Shown: piece after piece, positions 14,883 through 23,800 of the stretch
How the letters are laid out: each line of letters opens with the position of its first letter
Numbering within the stretch: position 1 is the first letter of the stretch
From: Actinomycetales bacterium UBA1383
GTDB taxonomy: Bacteria; Actinomycetota; Actinomycetes; Actinomycetales; Actinomycetaceae
Direction of reading: 5' to 3'
Length of the DNA: 53,763 nt
NCBI GenBank assembly: GCA_002305415.1
Contig: DBQX01000029.1
Span: 1-53,763 of the forward strand
Position numbers and translations under genes: made by a program
The notes under the pieces: generated by a model
What the model was told of the DNA's origin: nothing
The model's input: the letters and a program-made list of their open reading frames with translations, nothing else
The model's database searches: none

Positions 14883-15951
14883 GCGTCTCCACGACGGCGG
14901 CCAGCTTCCAGAAGGCGAGCCCGCCACACACGAGCGCCGCGAGGTTCAGCATCCCGACGAAGATGGTCACCCCCGTGGGGATGATCCCCCACCGGGACGT
15001 CACCGCCGCGATGAAGGACGTGAACAGCCCCAGCACGATCACGCCCACCGCGACCATGAGCAGCGTCCGGGCGGTCCGCACGGTCTCGGCCGGTCCCTTC
15101 GGGGTGGGGACGCCGCGGTAGGCCGGGGGTGGGCCGTAGGGCTGGTACGGGGTGCCGTATCCCTGCCCGGGAGGAGGTTGCTGGCCCGACGGCGGCTGCT
15201 GGCCGGGTTGCTGTCCGAACGCCGGTGGCGGCGGCGTGCCCCACGGCTGGCCGTACTGCGACGGCGCGCCCTGGGGTTGTCCGTAGGGCGACTGTCCTGC
15301 CTGGGGCTGGCCCCAGGGCTGGGCGCCGGGCTGCCCGCCCGACTGGCCCCATGGTTGCCCGCCGGGCTGTCCGCTCGTCTGTCCGCCGGTCCACGGCTGA
15401 GGACCGTCGAACAGTGGTGTGCCCTGAGCGGGCTGACGGGCTGGGCTCGGCTGCGGCGTCGGCGGACCGAACGGGGTGCGGGGCGTCGGACCACCCGGGG
15501 GCACCGACCCGCCAGATTGCGACGGTCCCGGGGGCACGGAGCCACCGGCCGGTGTCGCACCGGGTGGTGCGGGCCACACCGGGGGCTCGCCCGGAGACGG
15601 GGCCGCGGCGGGTGACCCGCTCGGCGGCTGGGCGGTGTCGCCCGAGGTGGGTGCGGGCGGCGCGGGCCACTCGGGAACGTCCTCCCGCTGCGCCGGCTCC
15701 GGCTGGGCAGGCCCCGGATGGGCAGTGTCGTCCGAGGTGGGCGCGGGCGGAGCGGGCCACTCGGGCACGGCTTCCGCCTGCGCGGTCTCCGCCTCCGCGA
15801 GGGTCTCCGGGGTGGTGGTGGCGGGCTCCGCCCGCTGCTCGACCATCGTCTGCTCCACCGCCGGCTGCACCGCCGTGGGCTGCTCGGCGATGATCTCGGT
15901 GGGGCTCTCCGTGGGGCTGTCGGGCTGGTCCTGTTCGGGGCGATCAGTCAT
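14842..15951 (-). CDS. Proline/glycine/glutamine-rich membrane protein with two C-terminal helices
   Basis: 369-residue protein not assigned to a named family. Residues 1-160 are acidic and Pro/Ala/Thr-rich with an internal repeat (PEWPAPPAPTS occurs twice). Residues 160-280 are a low-complexity Gly/Gln/Pro region (WGQPGGQ-like units ending PYQPYGPPPAYRG). The C-terminus has two hydrophobic segments (LLMVAVGVIVLGLFTSFIAAV and GVTIFVGMLNLAALVCGGLAFW). The layout is typical of actinobacterial membrane proteins with a disordered cytosolic tail. ATG 15951 is chosen because TTGGAG lies 6 nt upstream. The 3' end overlaps the P-type ATPase gene. Function unknown. Confidence 0.8.
   Translation of the reverse strand: MTDRPEQDQPDSPTESPTEIIAEQPTAVQPAVEQTMVEQRAEPATTTPETLAEAETAQAEAVPEWPAPPAPTSDDTAHPGPAQPEPAQREDVPEWPAPPAPTSGDTAQPPSGSPAAAPSPGEPPVWPAPPGATPAGGSVPPGPSQSGGSVPPGGPTPRTPFGPPTPQPSPARQPAQGTPLFDGPQPWTGGQTSGQPGGQPWGQSGGQPGAQPWGQPQAGQSPYGQPQGAPSQYGQPWGTPPPPAFGQQPGQQPPSGQQPPPGQGYGTPYQPYGPPPAYRGVPTPKGPAETVRTARTLLMVAVGVIVLGLFTSFIAAVTSRWGIIPTGVTIFVGMLNLAALVCGGLAFWKLAAVVETLTQKVGKAEEPKD
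15631..15768 (-). repeat. Two about 48-bp repeats, 90 bp apart, within the Pro-rich protein gene
   Basis: The segments 15631-15678 and 15721-15768 agree at roughly 43 of 48 bases. They encode the repeated PEWPAPPAPTS peptide followed by DDTA or GDTA. This shows the disordered region grew by in-frame 30-codon duplication. Confidence 0.6.
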
Positions 15952-16005
15952 CGCGCACTCCAATCTGGTCCGTTCCCCACAGGGTATCCCGCGGGGGCCA
16001 CGGGT

Positions 16006-16380
16006 TCACCGCGGCGCCGGCCGGGTCACCTCCAGCGACACCGGCACCACGAGCACCATCCCGATGACGGCGTACCCCGCGTACCACCAGGCGAGGAAGG
16101 CGGCCCCGAACCAGAGCGCCACCGCGAGCACGCGGGTGCCGCCGCGCAGCGGGACCAGGGCGCGCACCCGCAGGTAGCGGGACCAGAGGAACACCATCAG
16201 CCCAATCCCGGCCAGCGCCCACGCCACGCCGTGGGACGCCGTCGCGCCGAGCGCCAGTCCCCCGAGTGCCACGCCCACCAGGGCCGTCACGGTGAACAGG
16301 TTCAGGACGACGTCGCGGGGGTCGGCGAAGCGCTCGCTCCGTGGCAGCTCGCCGTCACGCCGATCCGTCTCCCGGTCCAT
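16006..16380 (-). CDS. Small membrane protein, four predicted helices
   Basis: 124-residue protein. A hydrophilic start (MDRETDRRDGELPRSERFAD) is followed by four hydrophobic segments arranged as two hairpins (VVLNLFTVTALVGVALGGLAL, VAWALAGIGLMVFLWSRYLR, TRVLAVALWFGAAFLAWWYA, VIGMVLVVPVSLEV). ATG 16380 is used; the longer upstream frame is low-complexity Gly/Arg/Pro and unlikely. It is transcribed in the same direction as the Pro-rich membrane protein, 55 bases upstream of it, so the two may form an operon. No family recognised. Confidence 0.65.
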   Translation of the reverse strand: MDRETDRRDGELPRSERFADPRDVVLNLFTVTALVGVALGGLALGATASHGVAWALAGIGLMVFLWSRYLRVRALVPLRGGTRVLAVALWFGAAFLAWWYAGYAVIGMVLVVPVSLEVTRPAPR

Positions 16381-16521
16381 GGTCCCGAGGATACGGCCCG
16401 GCCCCTCCGTTCCCCGCCGGCCCGCCGGACCGCTCCCCGCAGGCTCGCTCCCCCAGCCGGCTCGCTCCCCCAGCCGGCTCGCTCCCCACCTGAAAGGGCC
16501 GCTGCAACACCCGCAACTTGA

Positions 16522-16550
16522 TTGACGGTTCAACTACCGGCGCCTACCCT
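16522..16550 (+). promoter_or_regulatory. Promoter of the VOC-family gene
   Basis: TTGACG (16522-16527) and TACCCT (16545-16550) are separated by 17 nt, upstream of GGAAGGA and the ATG at 16575. The -35 region overlaps an imperfect inverted repeat (TTGATTGACGGTTCAA), a possible operator. Confidence 0.5.
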
Positions 16551-16574
16551 CGAATCAACCCCGGAAGGAACCTC

Positions 16575-17423
16575 ATGACCCAAGACAGCCGCCTCGCCCC
16601 CGCCACCGCGATGGGCGCCGTCGAACTCCTCGTACGTGACCTCGACACCATGACCCGCTACTACCACGACGGCGTCGGCCTCGACGTCATCGACGCCCAC
16701 GGCACCACCGTGGTGCTGGGTGCTGGGGAACCCGCCGTCGTCCTGCGCCAGGTCGCGGACCTCCCGCCCGCCGCGCCCCGCTCGGCGGGGCTCTACCACA
16801 CCGCGATCCTCTTCCCGGACCGTGCCTCTCTGGCCGCCGCCCTGATGTCGGTGGCCCGGTTCGCACCCGGCACGTTCACCGGCAGCGCGGACCACCTCTT
16901 CTCCGAGGCGTTCTACTTCACCGACCCGGAGGGCAACGGCCTCGAACTCTACCGGGACCGCCCCCGCCACGAGTGGACCTACGACGCCGCCGGCACCCTC
17001 CAGTCCGCCACCCTGCCTCTCGACCCCAACCAGTTCCTCGCCCGCCACCTCGGCGCCGGGACGCCGGGGCCCGCGGAGGTCGGCCACGTCCACCTGCAGG
17101 TGGGAGACATCGCCACCGCTCGCGGCTTCTACGTGGACGTGCTCGGCTTCGACGTCACCATGGACTACGGCTCGGCCCTCTTCGTCTCCGCCGGCGGCTA
17201 CCACCACCACCTGGCGATGAACACGTGGGGGACACGGGGTGCCGGGCCGCGGGCCGCGTCGCTCGGCCTCGGGGAGGTCGCGATCGACGTCCCCACTCGC
17301 GACGACGTCGCCGCCCTCGCCGAACGCGTCCGAGCGGCCGGGCTCTCGCACGGCGACGACGGACGGACCCTCACCGTCGCGGACCCGTGGGGTACGCGGG
17401 TGCGGGTGCGCGCAGCGGCCTGA
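16575..17423 (+). CDS. VOC superfamily protein, catechol-2,3-dioxygenase-like (CatE/YwbC type)
   Basis: 282 residues with two vicinal-oxygen-chelate halves. The N-terminal half has GAVELLVRDLDTMTRYYHDGVGL and later YHTAILFP and DPEGNGLELYRDRP. The C-terminal half has VGHVHLQVGDIATARGFYVDVLGF and YHHHLAMNTW. His in the YHTA and VGHVHLQV blocks and Glu in GLELYRD are the expected metal ligands. This matches CatE-type extradiol or quinone-detoxifying proteins, though substrates of this group are poorly defined. ATG 16575 has GGAAGGA 5 nt upstream. The promoter is clear; the gene is a single unit facing the amidohydrolase gene. Confidence 0.85.
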   Translation: MTQDSRLAPATAMGAVELLVRDLDTMTRYYHDGVGLDVIDAHGTTVVLGAGEPAVVLRQVADLPPAAPRSAGLYHTAILFPDRASLAAALMSVARFAPGTFTGSADHLFSEAFYFTDPEGNGLELYRDRPRHEWTYDAAGTLQSATLPLDPNQFLARHLGAGTPGPAEVGHVHLQVGDIATARGFYVDVLGFDVTMDYGSALFVSAGGYHHHLAMNTWGTRGAGPRAASLGLGEVAIDVPTRDDVAALAERVRAAGLSHGDDGRTLTVADPWGTRVRVRAAA

Positions 17424-17432
17424 GGCGGCGGA

Positions 17433-18668
17433 TCAGCTCCCGGCGACGCGCCGCCCGCCGAGGTACACCGCGGCGATGTGCTCCCGGAGCGAGGGGAGCT
17501 GGTCCACGCTCGTGAGGTCGGTGTCCAGCACGACGAGGTCCGCCGTCCAGCCCTCCTGGACCCGGCCCACGTGCCACTCGGGGGCGACGAGATCGGCGGC
17601 GACCGACGTCGTCGACGCCAGGACCTGCTCGAGGTCCATGCCGAGCGCGGCGTACAGGGCGAGCTCCTCCAGGTTGTCCCCGTGCTCCCCGACGCCGGAG
17701 TCCGTGCCCATGGCGATACGGACACCGGCCTCGAAGGCGTGCTGGACGGACTCGCGGTGCGCGTCGACGACGCGGCGTGCTTTGTCCAGCACCTGCGGCG
17801 GGATGGCCGCCACCCCCCGCTCGGCGTTGCGGACCACGGCGAGGGGCGCCACGAGGGTGGGCACGAGGTAGGCCTCCGCCTCCAGCATCATGCCGATGGC
17901 CTCCTCGTCCAGGTACACCCCGTGCTCGATGGAGCGCACCCCGGCCCGCAGGGCGTTCTTGATGCCCTCCGTCCCCTGGGCGTGGGCGAGCACGTAGCTG
18001 CCATGGGCCTGCGCCTCCTCCACGACGGCGCGGATCTCGGCGAGGGTGAACTGGGTGTGGTGCGGATCGTCCATCGCGGAGAGCACGCCGCCCGTGGTGC
18101 AGATCTTCACCTGGTCCGCGCCGGCCCGGAACATCAGCCGGGCGACCTTCCGGGCCTCCTCCGGCCCGTCGGCGATGCCGTCCGGCCGGCCGGGGTGAGC
18201 CTCCATGAACGGCAGCAGCGCGCCCGACGGCATCCAGTTGTCGGCGTGACCGCCGGTCTGGCCCATCACGTTCACGGAGATCTTCATCCGTGGGCCCGGC
18301 ACGAGGCCCTCGGCGATCGCGTGCTTGGTCCCCAGGTCCGCCCCACCGGCGTCGCGCACCGTGGTGATGCCGGCCGCGAGGGTGGCGTGCAGGTTCCGCA
18401 CCGAGAGGTAGAACTGCCGCGAGAACGGCTGGTTGACCATGTCGAGGCCGCCCGCGTTCGAGAACAGGACGTGGACGTGGGCGTCGATGAGACCGGGCAG
18501 GAGCGTGCGGCCGGTGCAGTCGACGACGTCGGCGCCCTCCTCCCAGCGGAGCCCGCCGTGGGGTTCGATGTCCGTGACGACGTCGTCGACGACCACCACG
18601 TCCGCGGGCCTGTCGAGGAAGGCCGTGCCGTCGAAGACACGGGCGTTGGTGAACACCGTTGTTGCCAT
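17433..18668 (-). CDS. Metal-dependent amidohydrolase (imidazolonepropionase/prolidase-like)
   Basis: Amidohydrolase-superfamily enzyme of 411 residues, cytosolic. Metal ligands follow the family order: LLPGLIDAHVHVLFSN (HxH), the lysine region in QVKICTTGGVLSA, YVLAHAQGTEGIKNAL (His), IEHGVYLDEEA (His), and AMGTDSGVGEHGDN (Asp). The start is ATG 18668 (MATTVFTNARVFDG), typical of the group; an upstream extension is rejected. It is divergent from the phospholipase-D gene across 99 bases. Members act on peptides (Xaa-Pro), N-acyl compounds or cyclic amides; the substrate cannot be told from sequence. Confidence 0.9.
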   Translation of the reverse strand: MATTVFTNARVFDGTAFLDRPADVVVVDDVVTDIEPHGGLRWEEGADVVDCTGRTLLPGLIDAHVHVLFSNAGGLDMVNQPFSRQFYLSVRNLHATLAAGITTVRDAGGADLGTKHAIAEGLVPGPRMKISVNVMGQTGGHADNWMPSGALLPFMEAHPGRPDGIADGPEEARKVARLMFRAGADQVKICTTGGVLSAMDDPHHTQFTLAEIRAVVEEAQAHGSYVLAHAQGTEGIKNALRAGVRSIEHGVYLDEEAIGMMLEAEAYLVPTLVAPLAVVRNAERGVAAIPPQVLDKARRVVDAHRESVQHAFEAGVRIAMGTDSGVGEHGDNLEELALYAALGMDLEQVLASTTSVAADLVAPEWHVGRVQEGWTADLVVLDTDLTSVDQLPSLREHIAAVYLGGRRVAGS

Positions 18669-18767
18669 GGCCGTCAGCGTACTCCGGGCCCCACGAGCAG
18701 GCGGGGAGCCTGCGAGCCGCACCGCCACACGGGACAATGGGAAGCCGGAACAGAAGGGAGCCCCCGC

Positions 18768-19949
18768 ATGACTGCCGCCGAGTCACGCGAGAACGCCGAG
18801 GACCGTACCCGCCTGCGCCGCATGCTCGAGTGCCTGGTCGGCATCCACTTCACCGAGGGCAACGCGATCGAGGTGCTCCACAACGGGGACGAGATCTTCC
18901 CCGCCATGCTCGAGTCGATCCGCGGCGCGCAACGCAGCGTGGACCTCATGACGTTCGTGTACTGGAAGGGTGAGCCGGCCCGGCAGTTCGCGGACGCCCT
19001 CGGGGAACGGGCACGGGCAGGGGTGCGGGTGCGGGTCCTCATCGACGCGGTCTCCGGGTTCCAGATCGAGAACGGCCTCGTGGAGGCCATGGAGTCCGAC
19101 GGGGTGGACGTGCAGTTCTTCCGCAAGCCCTGGGTGCGGTCCCCGTTCAAGCAGAACCATCGCTGCCACCGCAAGGTGTGCGTGGTGGACGAGGTCATCG
19201 GCTTCACGGGCGGGGTGGGGATCGCCGAGGAGTGGGCCGGCGACGCCCGGAATCCGTCGGAGTGGCGGGACACCCACTTCCGGGTGGTGGGGCCTGCGGT
19301 GGATGGTCTCCGGGCAGCCTTCGTCTCCAACTGGGCGGAGGACGGCCGCGCCCTCCACGACGAGCGGGACGAGTTCCCCGCACAGCCTGCCCAGGGGAAC
19401 GCCGTCGTCCAGGTGGTGCGCGGCACGGCCACGATCGGGTGGGACGACATCGAGACGGTGTGGCACGTGCTGTTCCAGTCCGCGCAGCACCGGATCCACC
19501 TCCAGACCGCCTACTTCTCCCCCGATGAGCGGATCATGGCTGACCTCAAGGATGCCGCCGCACGCGGGGTCGAGGTGGACGTCCTCATCCCGGGCGACCC
19601 CATCGACAAGCGGGTCTCCCTGCTCGCGGGCGAGGCCCTGTACGACGAACTCGTCCGCGCCGGCATCCGGGTCTGGCGCTACCAGCCGAGCATGCTCCAC
19701 ACCAAGGTCCTCCTCATCGACGACGCCGCCGCCCTCATCGGGTCCTCGAACCTCAACCGCCGATCCCTCGACCACGACGAGGAGGTGGCCCTCGTGATCC
19801 TCGACGAGGTGACGAGCCGGATCCTCGAGGAGCACTTCCAGGAGGACCTGTCCCGCAGCGAGGAGATCGACCTCACCCGGTGGCGCAACCGGTCCCTGGC
19901 TCAGCGGGCGCTCGAGGCCGCGATCGAGCCGGTGCGCCGCTGGCTCTGA
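18768..19949 (+). CDS. Phospholipase D-like / cardiolipin synthase family protein
   Basis: 393-residue protein with two HKD half-sites: HRCHRKVCVVDEVIGFTGG (about residue 140) and MLHTKVLLIDDAAALIGSSN (about residue 310). This is the ClsC/ClsB-like soluble layout. There is no N-terminal transmembrane pair, unlike ClsA-type synthases. It probably makes or remodels phospholipids by phosphatidyl transfer, but other PLD reactions are possible. The ATG at 18768 has GAAGGGAG 7 nt upstream; the long frame extending back to 17478 is the antisense shadow of the amidohydrolase. Confidence 0.9.
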   Translation: MTAAESRENAEDRTRLRRMLECLVGIHFTEGNAIEVLHNGDEIFPAMLESIRGAQRSVDLMTFVYWKGEPARQFADALGERARAGVRVRVLIDAVSGFQIENGLVEAMESDGVDVQFFRKPWVRSPFKQNHRCHRKVCVVDEVIGFTGGVGIAEEWAGDARNPSEWRDTHFRVVGPAVDGLRAAFVSNWAEDGRALHDERDEFPAQPAQGNAVVQVVRGTATIGWDDIETVWHVLFQSAQHRIHLQTAYFSPDERIMADLKDAAARGVEVDVLIPGDPIDKRVSLLAGEALYDELVRAGIRVWRYQPSMLHTKVLLIDDAAALIGSSNLNRRSLDHDEEVALVILDEVTSRILEEHFQEDLSRSEEIDLTRWRNRSLAQRALEAAIEPVRRWL

Positions 19950-20012
19950 CACGCCACTGGCTGCGACACCCCACTGGCTGGGACGGTCCGCGGGTTCTGC
20001 TGCGCCGCGGGC

Positions 20013-20882
20013 TCAGGGTCGGTAGGACGTCCGGCGGCCTCCGGAGCTGCCGAGCGGACCCTGCGGCAGGCCGTCGTCGGTGGGGCCGAGACCACCCTGG
20101 CAGGTGGGGCAGTAGAACATGACCCGGTCGGCGGGGGCCGCGCCGATCGGTGCCACCCGCAGCAGGCTGCCGCAGCGCCGGCACTCCTTGCCGGAGCGGC
20201 CGTGGACCCAGGTGTCCTCGCCGCGCCGTCGTGAACCGGTGGTGGTGCGCAGCTCGTCGCCCAGGTTGGCGCGCATGAGGCGTGCCGCTCGGTCGACGAC
20301 GGCGCCGAGGCCGTCCTCACCCAGCTCACCGGCCGTGGTCCACGGGTTGGTCCTCTCCAGGAACAGGGATTCGGCGGCGAACATGGTCCCGATCCCGGCG
20401 AGGGTGCGCTGGTCGAGGAGGGCCTCCCCGATCGCTCGTTCCGGGGCTGCGGCCAGGTTCGCGAGCGCCCGCGCGCGGTCCCAGTCCGGCCCGAGGATGT
20501 CCGGGCCGAGGTGGCCCACGAGTTCGCCCTCCCGCTCGGTGGGCACCAGGTCCACCATGCCGAGCCGGAGGCCGAGCGCGGTCCACGCGGCCGTGCCGAG
20601 GACCACCCGGAGCTGCCGATCGGCCAGGGTCCGCAGGCCGACGTCCGCCGTCGCCATCACCCGCCAGGAGCCCTCCATGCGCAGGTGGGTGTGGAGGGTC
20701 CACCCGCCCTCCACACGGTGGAGCAGGTGCTTGCCCCTGGGCACGATCTCGAGCGTCCGACGGCCCACCAGCGGTGCGCCGTCCAGCTCGCCCCAGCGCA
20801 GTTCGGCCCGCGTCAGCGGCTCGCCCGCGAGTGCGGCGTGCAGGCGCCGGGCGGTGCGGAAGACCACGTCCCCCTCAGGCAC
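20013..20882 (-). CDS. nei: Fpg/Nei family DNA glycosylase (endonuclease VIII-like)
   Basis: Bifunctional base-excision glycosylase/AP lyase, 289 residues. The start GTG at 20882 gives M-P-E-G-D. After Met removal this yields the catalytic N-terminal Pro and Glu. Lys in PRGKHLLH is the conserved phosphate contact. The H2TH region lies around GEALLDQRTLAGIGTMFAAE, and a C-terminal zinc finger has CRRCG and CPTCQ. It matches actinobacterial Nei2-type proteins. GTGCCTGA overlaps the lhr stop by 8 bases, indicating coupled translation with the repair helicase. The Lhr-Nei pairing is a known actinobacterial linkage. Confidence 0.94.
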   Translation of the reverse strand: MPEGDVVFRTARRLHAALAGEPLTRAELRWGELDGAPLVGRRTLEIVPRGKHLLHRVEGGWTLHTHLRMEGSWRVMATADVGLRTLADRQLRVVLGTAAWTALGLRLGMVDLVPTEREGELVGHLGPDILGPDWDRARALANLAAAPERAIGEALLDQRTLAGIGTMFAAESLFLERTNPWTTAGELGEDGLGAVVDRAARLMRANLGDELRTTTGSRRRGEDTWVHGRSGKECRRCGSLLRVAPIGAAPADRVMFYCPTCQGGLGPTDDGLPQGPLGSSGGRRTSYRP

Positions 20883-23800
20883 GCAGCCTCAGCCCCTTCG
20901 GGGTGGGCCCGAACCCGGCCTCGAGGAGGGCGGCCGCGAACGGCTGGTCCCCGCCCACCACGGGCTCCCCGTCGATGCGTTCGACCGTGAGCCGGCCGAG
21001 CCGCCGGGCGTGCACCGCGTCTGCCAGCCCCCGGGCTGAGGCGGCGAGGTCCGCGGTGTCGGCCGTCCAGGTGAGGGCGGTGCGGCCGCCCCGCTCCAGG
21101 TAGGCGACGAGCCGCCCTTCGACGAGCGCCACCAGCGCCCCGGCCTTCCGGCCCGGGCGGTGACCGCCGTCGTCCATGGGCCAGTCGAGCGCCGCGCCGT
21201 ACGGGTTGGCGGGGTCGGTGGCCGCCAGGACGACGACGTCGCGCGGCTGGTTCTCGCCCGGCGCCTCCTCACGGCTCACCGCCCGGAGCCGGTCGACGGC
21301 CCCCACGGTCGCGAACTGCGCGGCACCGAGTCCCTCGATGAAGTAGCCGCGCCGCACCCGGCCGGCCTCCTCGGCCCGGGCAAGGACGCGGTAGACCGCG
21401 GCGAAACCGCCCGTGACGTCCTCGGCCTCCACGGAGCCGCGGGTCACGACGCCGTAGCGGTCCAGCAGCAGTTCGGTGCGGGCGAGCGCCCGCACGGTGG
21501 GGTCCTCCTCCACCGGGGGCAGGAGGGACCAGCGGCCGGACGCCGTGGGGGGTCCCGCGGCAGTGGGCATCGCGGGGCGAGGGCGGGGCGCCGTGCCCAG
21601 GCCCGACCCGCCGTGCCCTGACCCGGAGAACCCCGACCCGCCGAGCGAGCCGAGGCTCGGGCGGGAGCCGTACCGGACGGACAGGTGCCGCGGCGGTTGC
21701 CGCCGGTGGGCGGTCCGCCCGCCCCCGAGCAGGGTGCGCAGGGAGCCGAGGCCGTCGTTGGTGATGTGCCCGGCCCACACGAGGTCCCAGAGGGCGGCGG
21801 TGACGTCGGCGTCGGTGGGGCGCTCGCCGTCGGGGAGGAGGGGGGTGAGGGCGTCGGAGAGGGCGCGGAAGAACCAGCCGCCACCGCGGCCGAGGACGGT
21901 GAGGACGGCCTCGTGCACCGCCGTCAGCTCCAGTTCCGCGGGTGGGGCGAGGGTGACGTGGGCGGAGTCGGCGAGGTGGAGCGTGATCCAGCCGTCGGTG
22001 CCGGGGATGGTTCCGGCGCCCTGCCAGACCACCTCGCCGGCGGCGGTGAGCTCGTCGAGGAGGGCGGGTTCGTAGCCGGGCACGCGGGCGGGCAGCACCA
22101 GTGACTCCAGGGCGCTCGCCGGGATGGGGGCGCCGGCGAGCTGCTCGACGGCGCGCAGGAGCCCCTCGCGGCCCCGCAGCCGGCCGCCGACCCCCTGCCA
22201 CGCGGGCAGGAAGCGGGCGAAGTCCTCCCGGGCGACAGGCTCCACCTCGCTCCGCAGCGCGGCCAGCGACCGGCGGCGCAGACGCTGGAGCACCTGGGCA
22301 TCGCACCAGTGGAGGGGGCGGGCGCCGGTGGCGAGCTCGTCCCCGTCCCTGGCAGTGGCACCGCCGTCGATCGGCGGCATCCCCGGCGGGCGGAGTTCCC
22401 CACGGACGACCCGGCCGGCGGCGGCGAGCCGCTCGAGCGGGGCCCGGACCACCGCGACGCCGAGGCCGAGCCACGCGGCGGCCTCCGCCGTCGTGAAGGG
22501 ACCACGGTGGCGGGCGAAGCGTGCGACGAGGTCCCCGAGCGGGTCCGGCACAGGCTCCAGGAAGGCGGGCGCGATGCCCACGGGCAGGGCCACCCCGAGA
22601 GCATCGCGCAGGCGGGAGGCGTCCTCGACGGCGGCCCACCGCTCCTCCCCCGCGACCCGCACCGGGATCACGCGGCGCTCCGCGGCGAGGGCGGACACCC
22701 AGTCGGCCACGGGGGCCTCCGGGGCGCTCCGCGAGACGAGCGCAGGGAGGCCGAGCGGGCCGAGACGGCGGATCAGGTCCGCGAGGTCCTCGGCCGTGCG
22801 GGCGCGCCGGTCCACGGTGAGGTGCTGCAACTCGGCCTCGGTGGCGGCCACGGCCCTCGGGTCGAGCAGGTCCGCGAGGGAGGCACCTTCCCGGTCCCCG
22901 AGCAGCTCCGCCAGGAGCTCCGGATCGAGGGAGAGCGCAGCCGCCCGGCGCTCGGCCAGCGGGGAATCCCCCTCGTAGAGGTACTGGGCGACGTACCCGA
23001 AGAGCAGGGAGCGCGCGAACGGCGAGGGGGCCGGGGTGCGCACCGAGAGCACGGACACCTTCCGTGCCGCGACGTCCCGCATGAGGCCCACGAGGGCGGG
23101 CACGTCGAAGACGTCCTGCATCGCCTCGCGCACCGCCTCGAGCACGATCGGGAAGGACGGGTACCGGCTGGCCACCTGGAGCAGTTGGGCGGAACGCTGG
23201 CGTTGCTGCCACAGGGCCTGGCGCTGGTCGGGACGGCGGCGGGGCAGCAGCAGCGCCCGGGCGGCGCACTCGCGGAACCGGGAGGCGAACAGTGCGGAGC
23301 CGCCGATCTCCCGGGTGACGAGGTCGCGCACCTCGTCCGGGTCGAGGACGGCGGCCTCGGCGAGGGCGTCGGCGAGCGCGGCGTCGTCGAGGTCGGCGTC
23401 GGGGAGGCGGAGCACGATGCCATCGTCCGCGTGCATGGCCTGGACGTCCACGCCGAACCGTTCGCGCAGCCGGGCGGCGAGGCACATCGCCCACGGGGCG
23501 TGCACCCGGGTGCCGAACGGGGAGTGGATCGCGACCTTCCAGTCCCCGAGCTCGTCGTGGAAGCGTTCGATGAGGAGGGTGCGGTCGTCCGGGAGGTGGC
23601 CGGTGGCGTCCTTCTGCTGCTCGAGGTAGGCGACGAGGTTGGCGGCGGCGTACGGATCCAGTCCCTCGGTGCGGAGCCTTGCGGTGGCGTCCGCGCGGGT
23701 GGCGGCCCCCAATTCACGCACGTACTGCCCGACGGCGCGGCCCAGTTCCGCCGGCCGGCCGAGCGTGTCTGCCTTCCAGAAGGGGAGGCGGCCGGGCTGG

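Noticed and set aside
17478..18767. Long N-terminal extension of the phospholipase-D gene
   Set aside because: It runs antisense through the amidohydrolase gene; the ATG at 18768 has a good ribosome-binding site and a normal N-terminus.
19950..20012. 17-bp tandem repeat (CACTGGCTGNGAC) and CCGCGG palindromes between the phospholipase-D and nei genes
   Set aside because: Short and imperfect; no convincing terminator stem.
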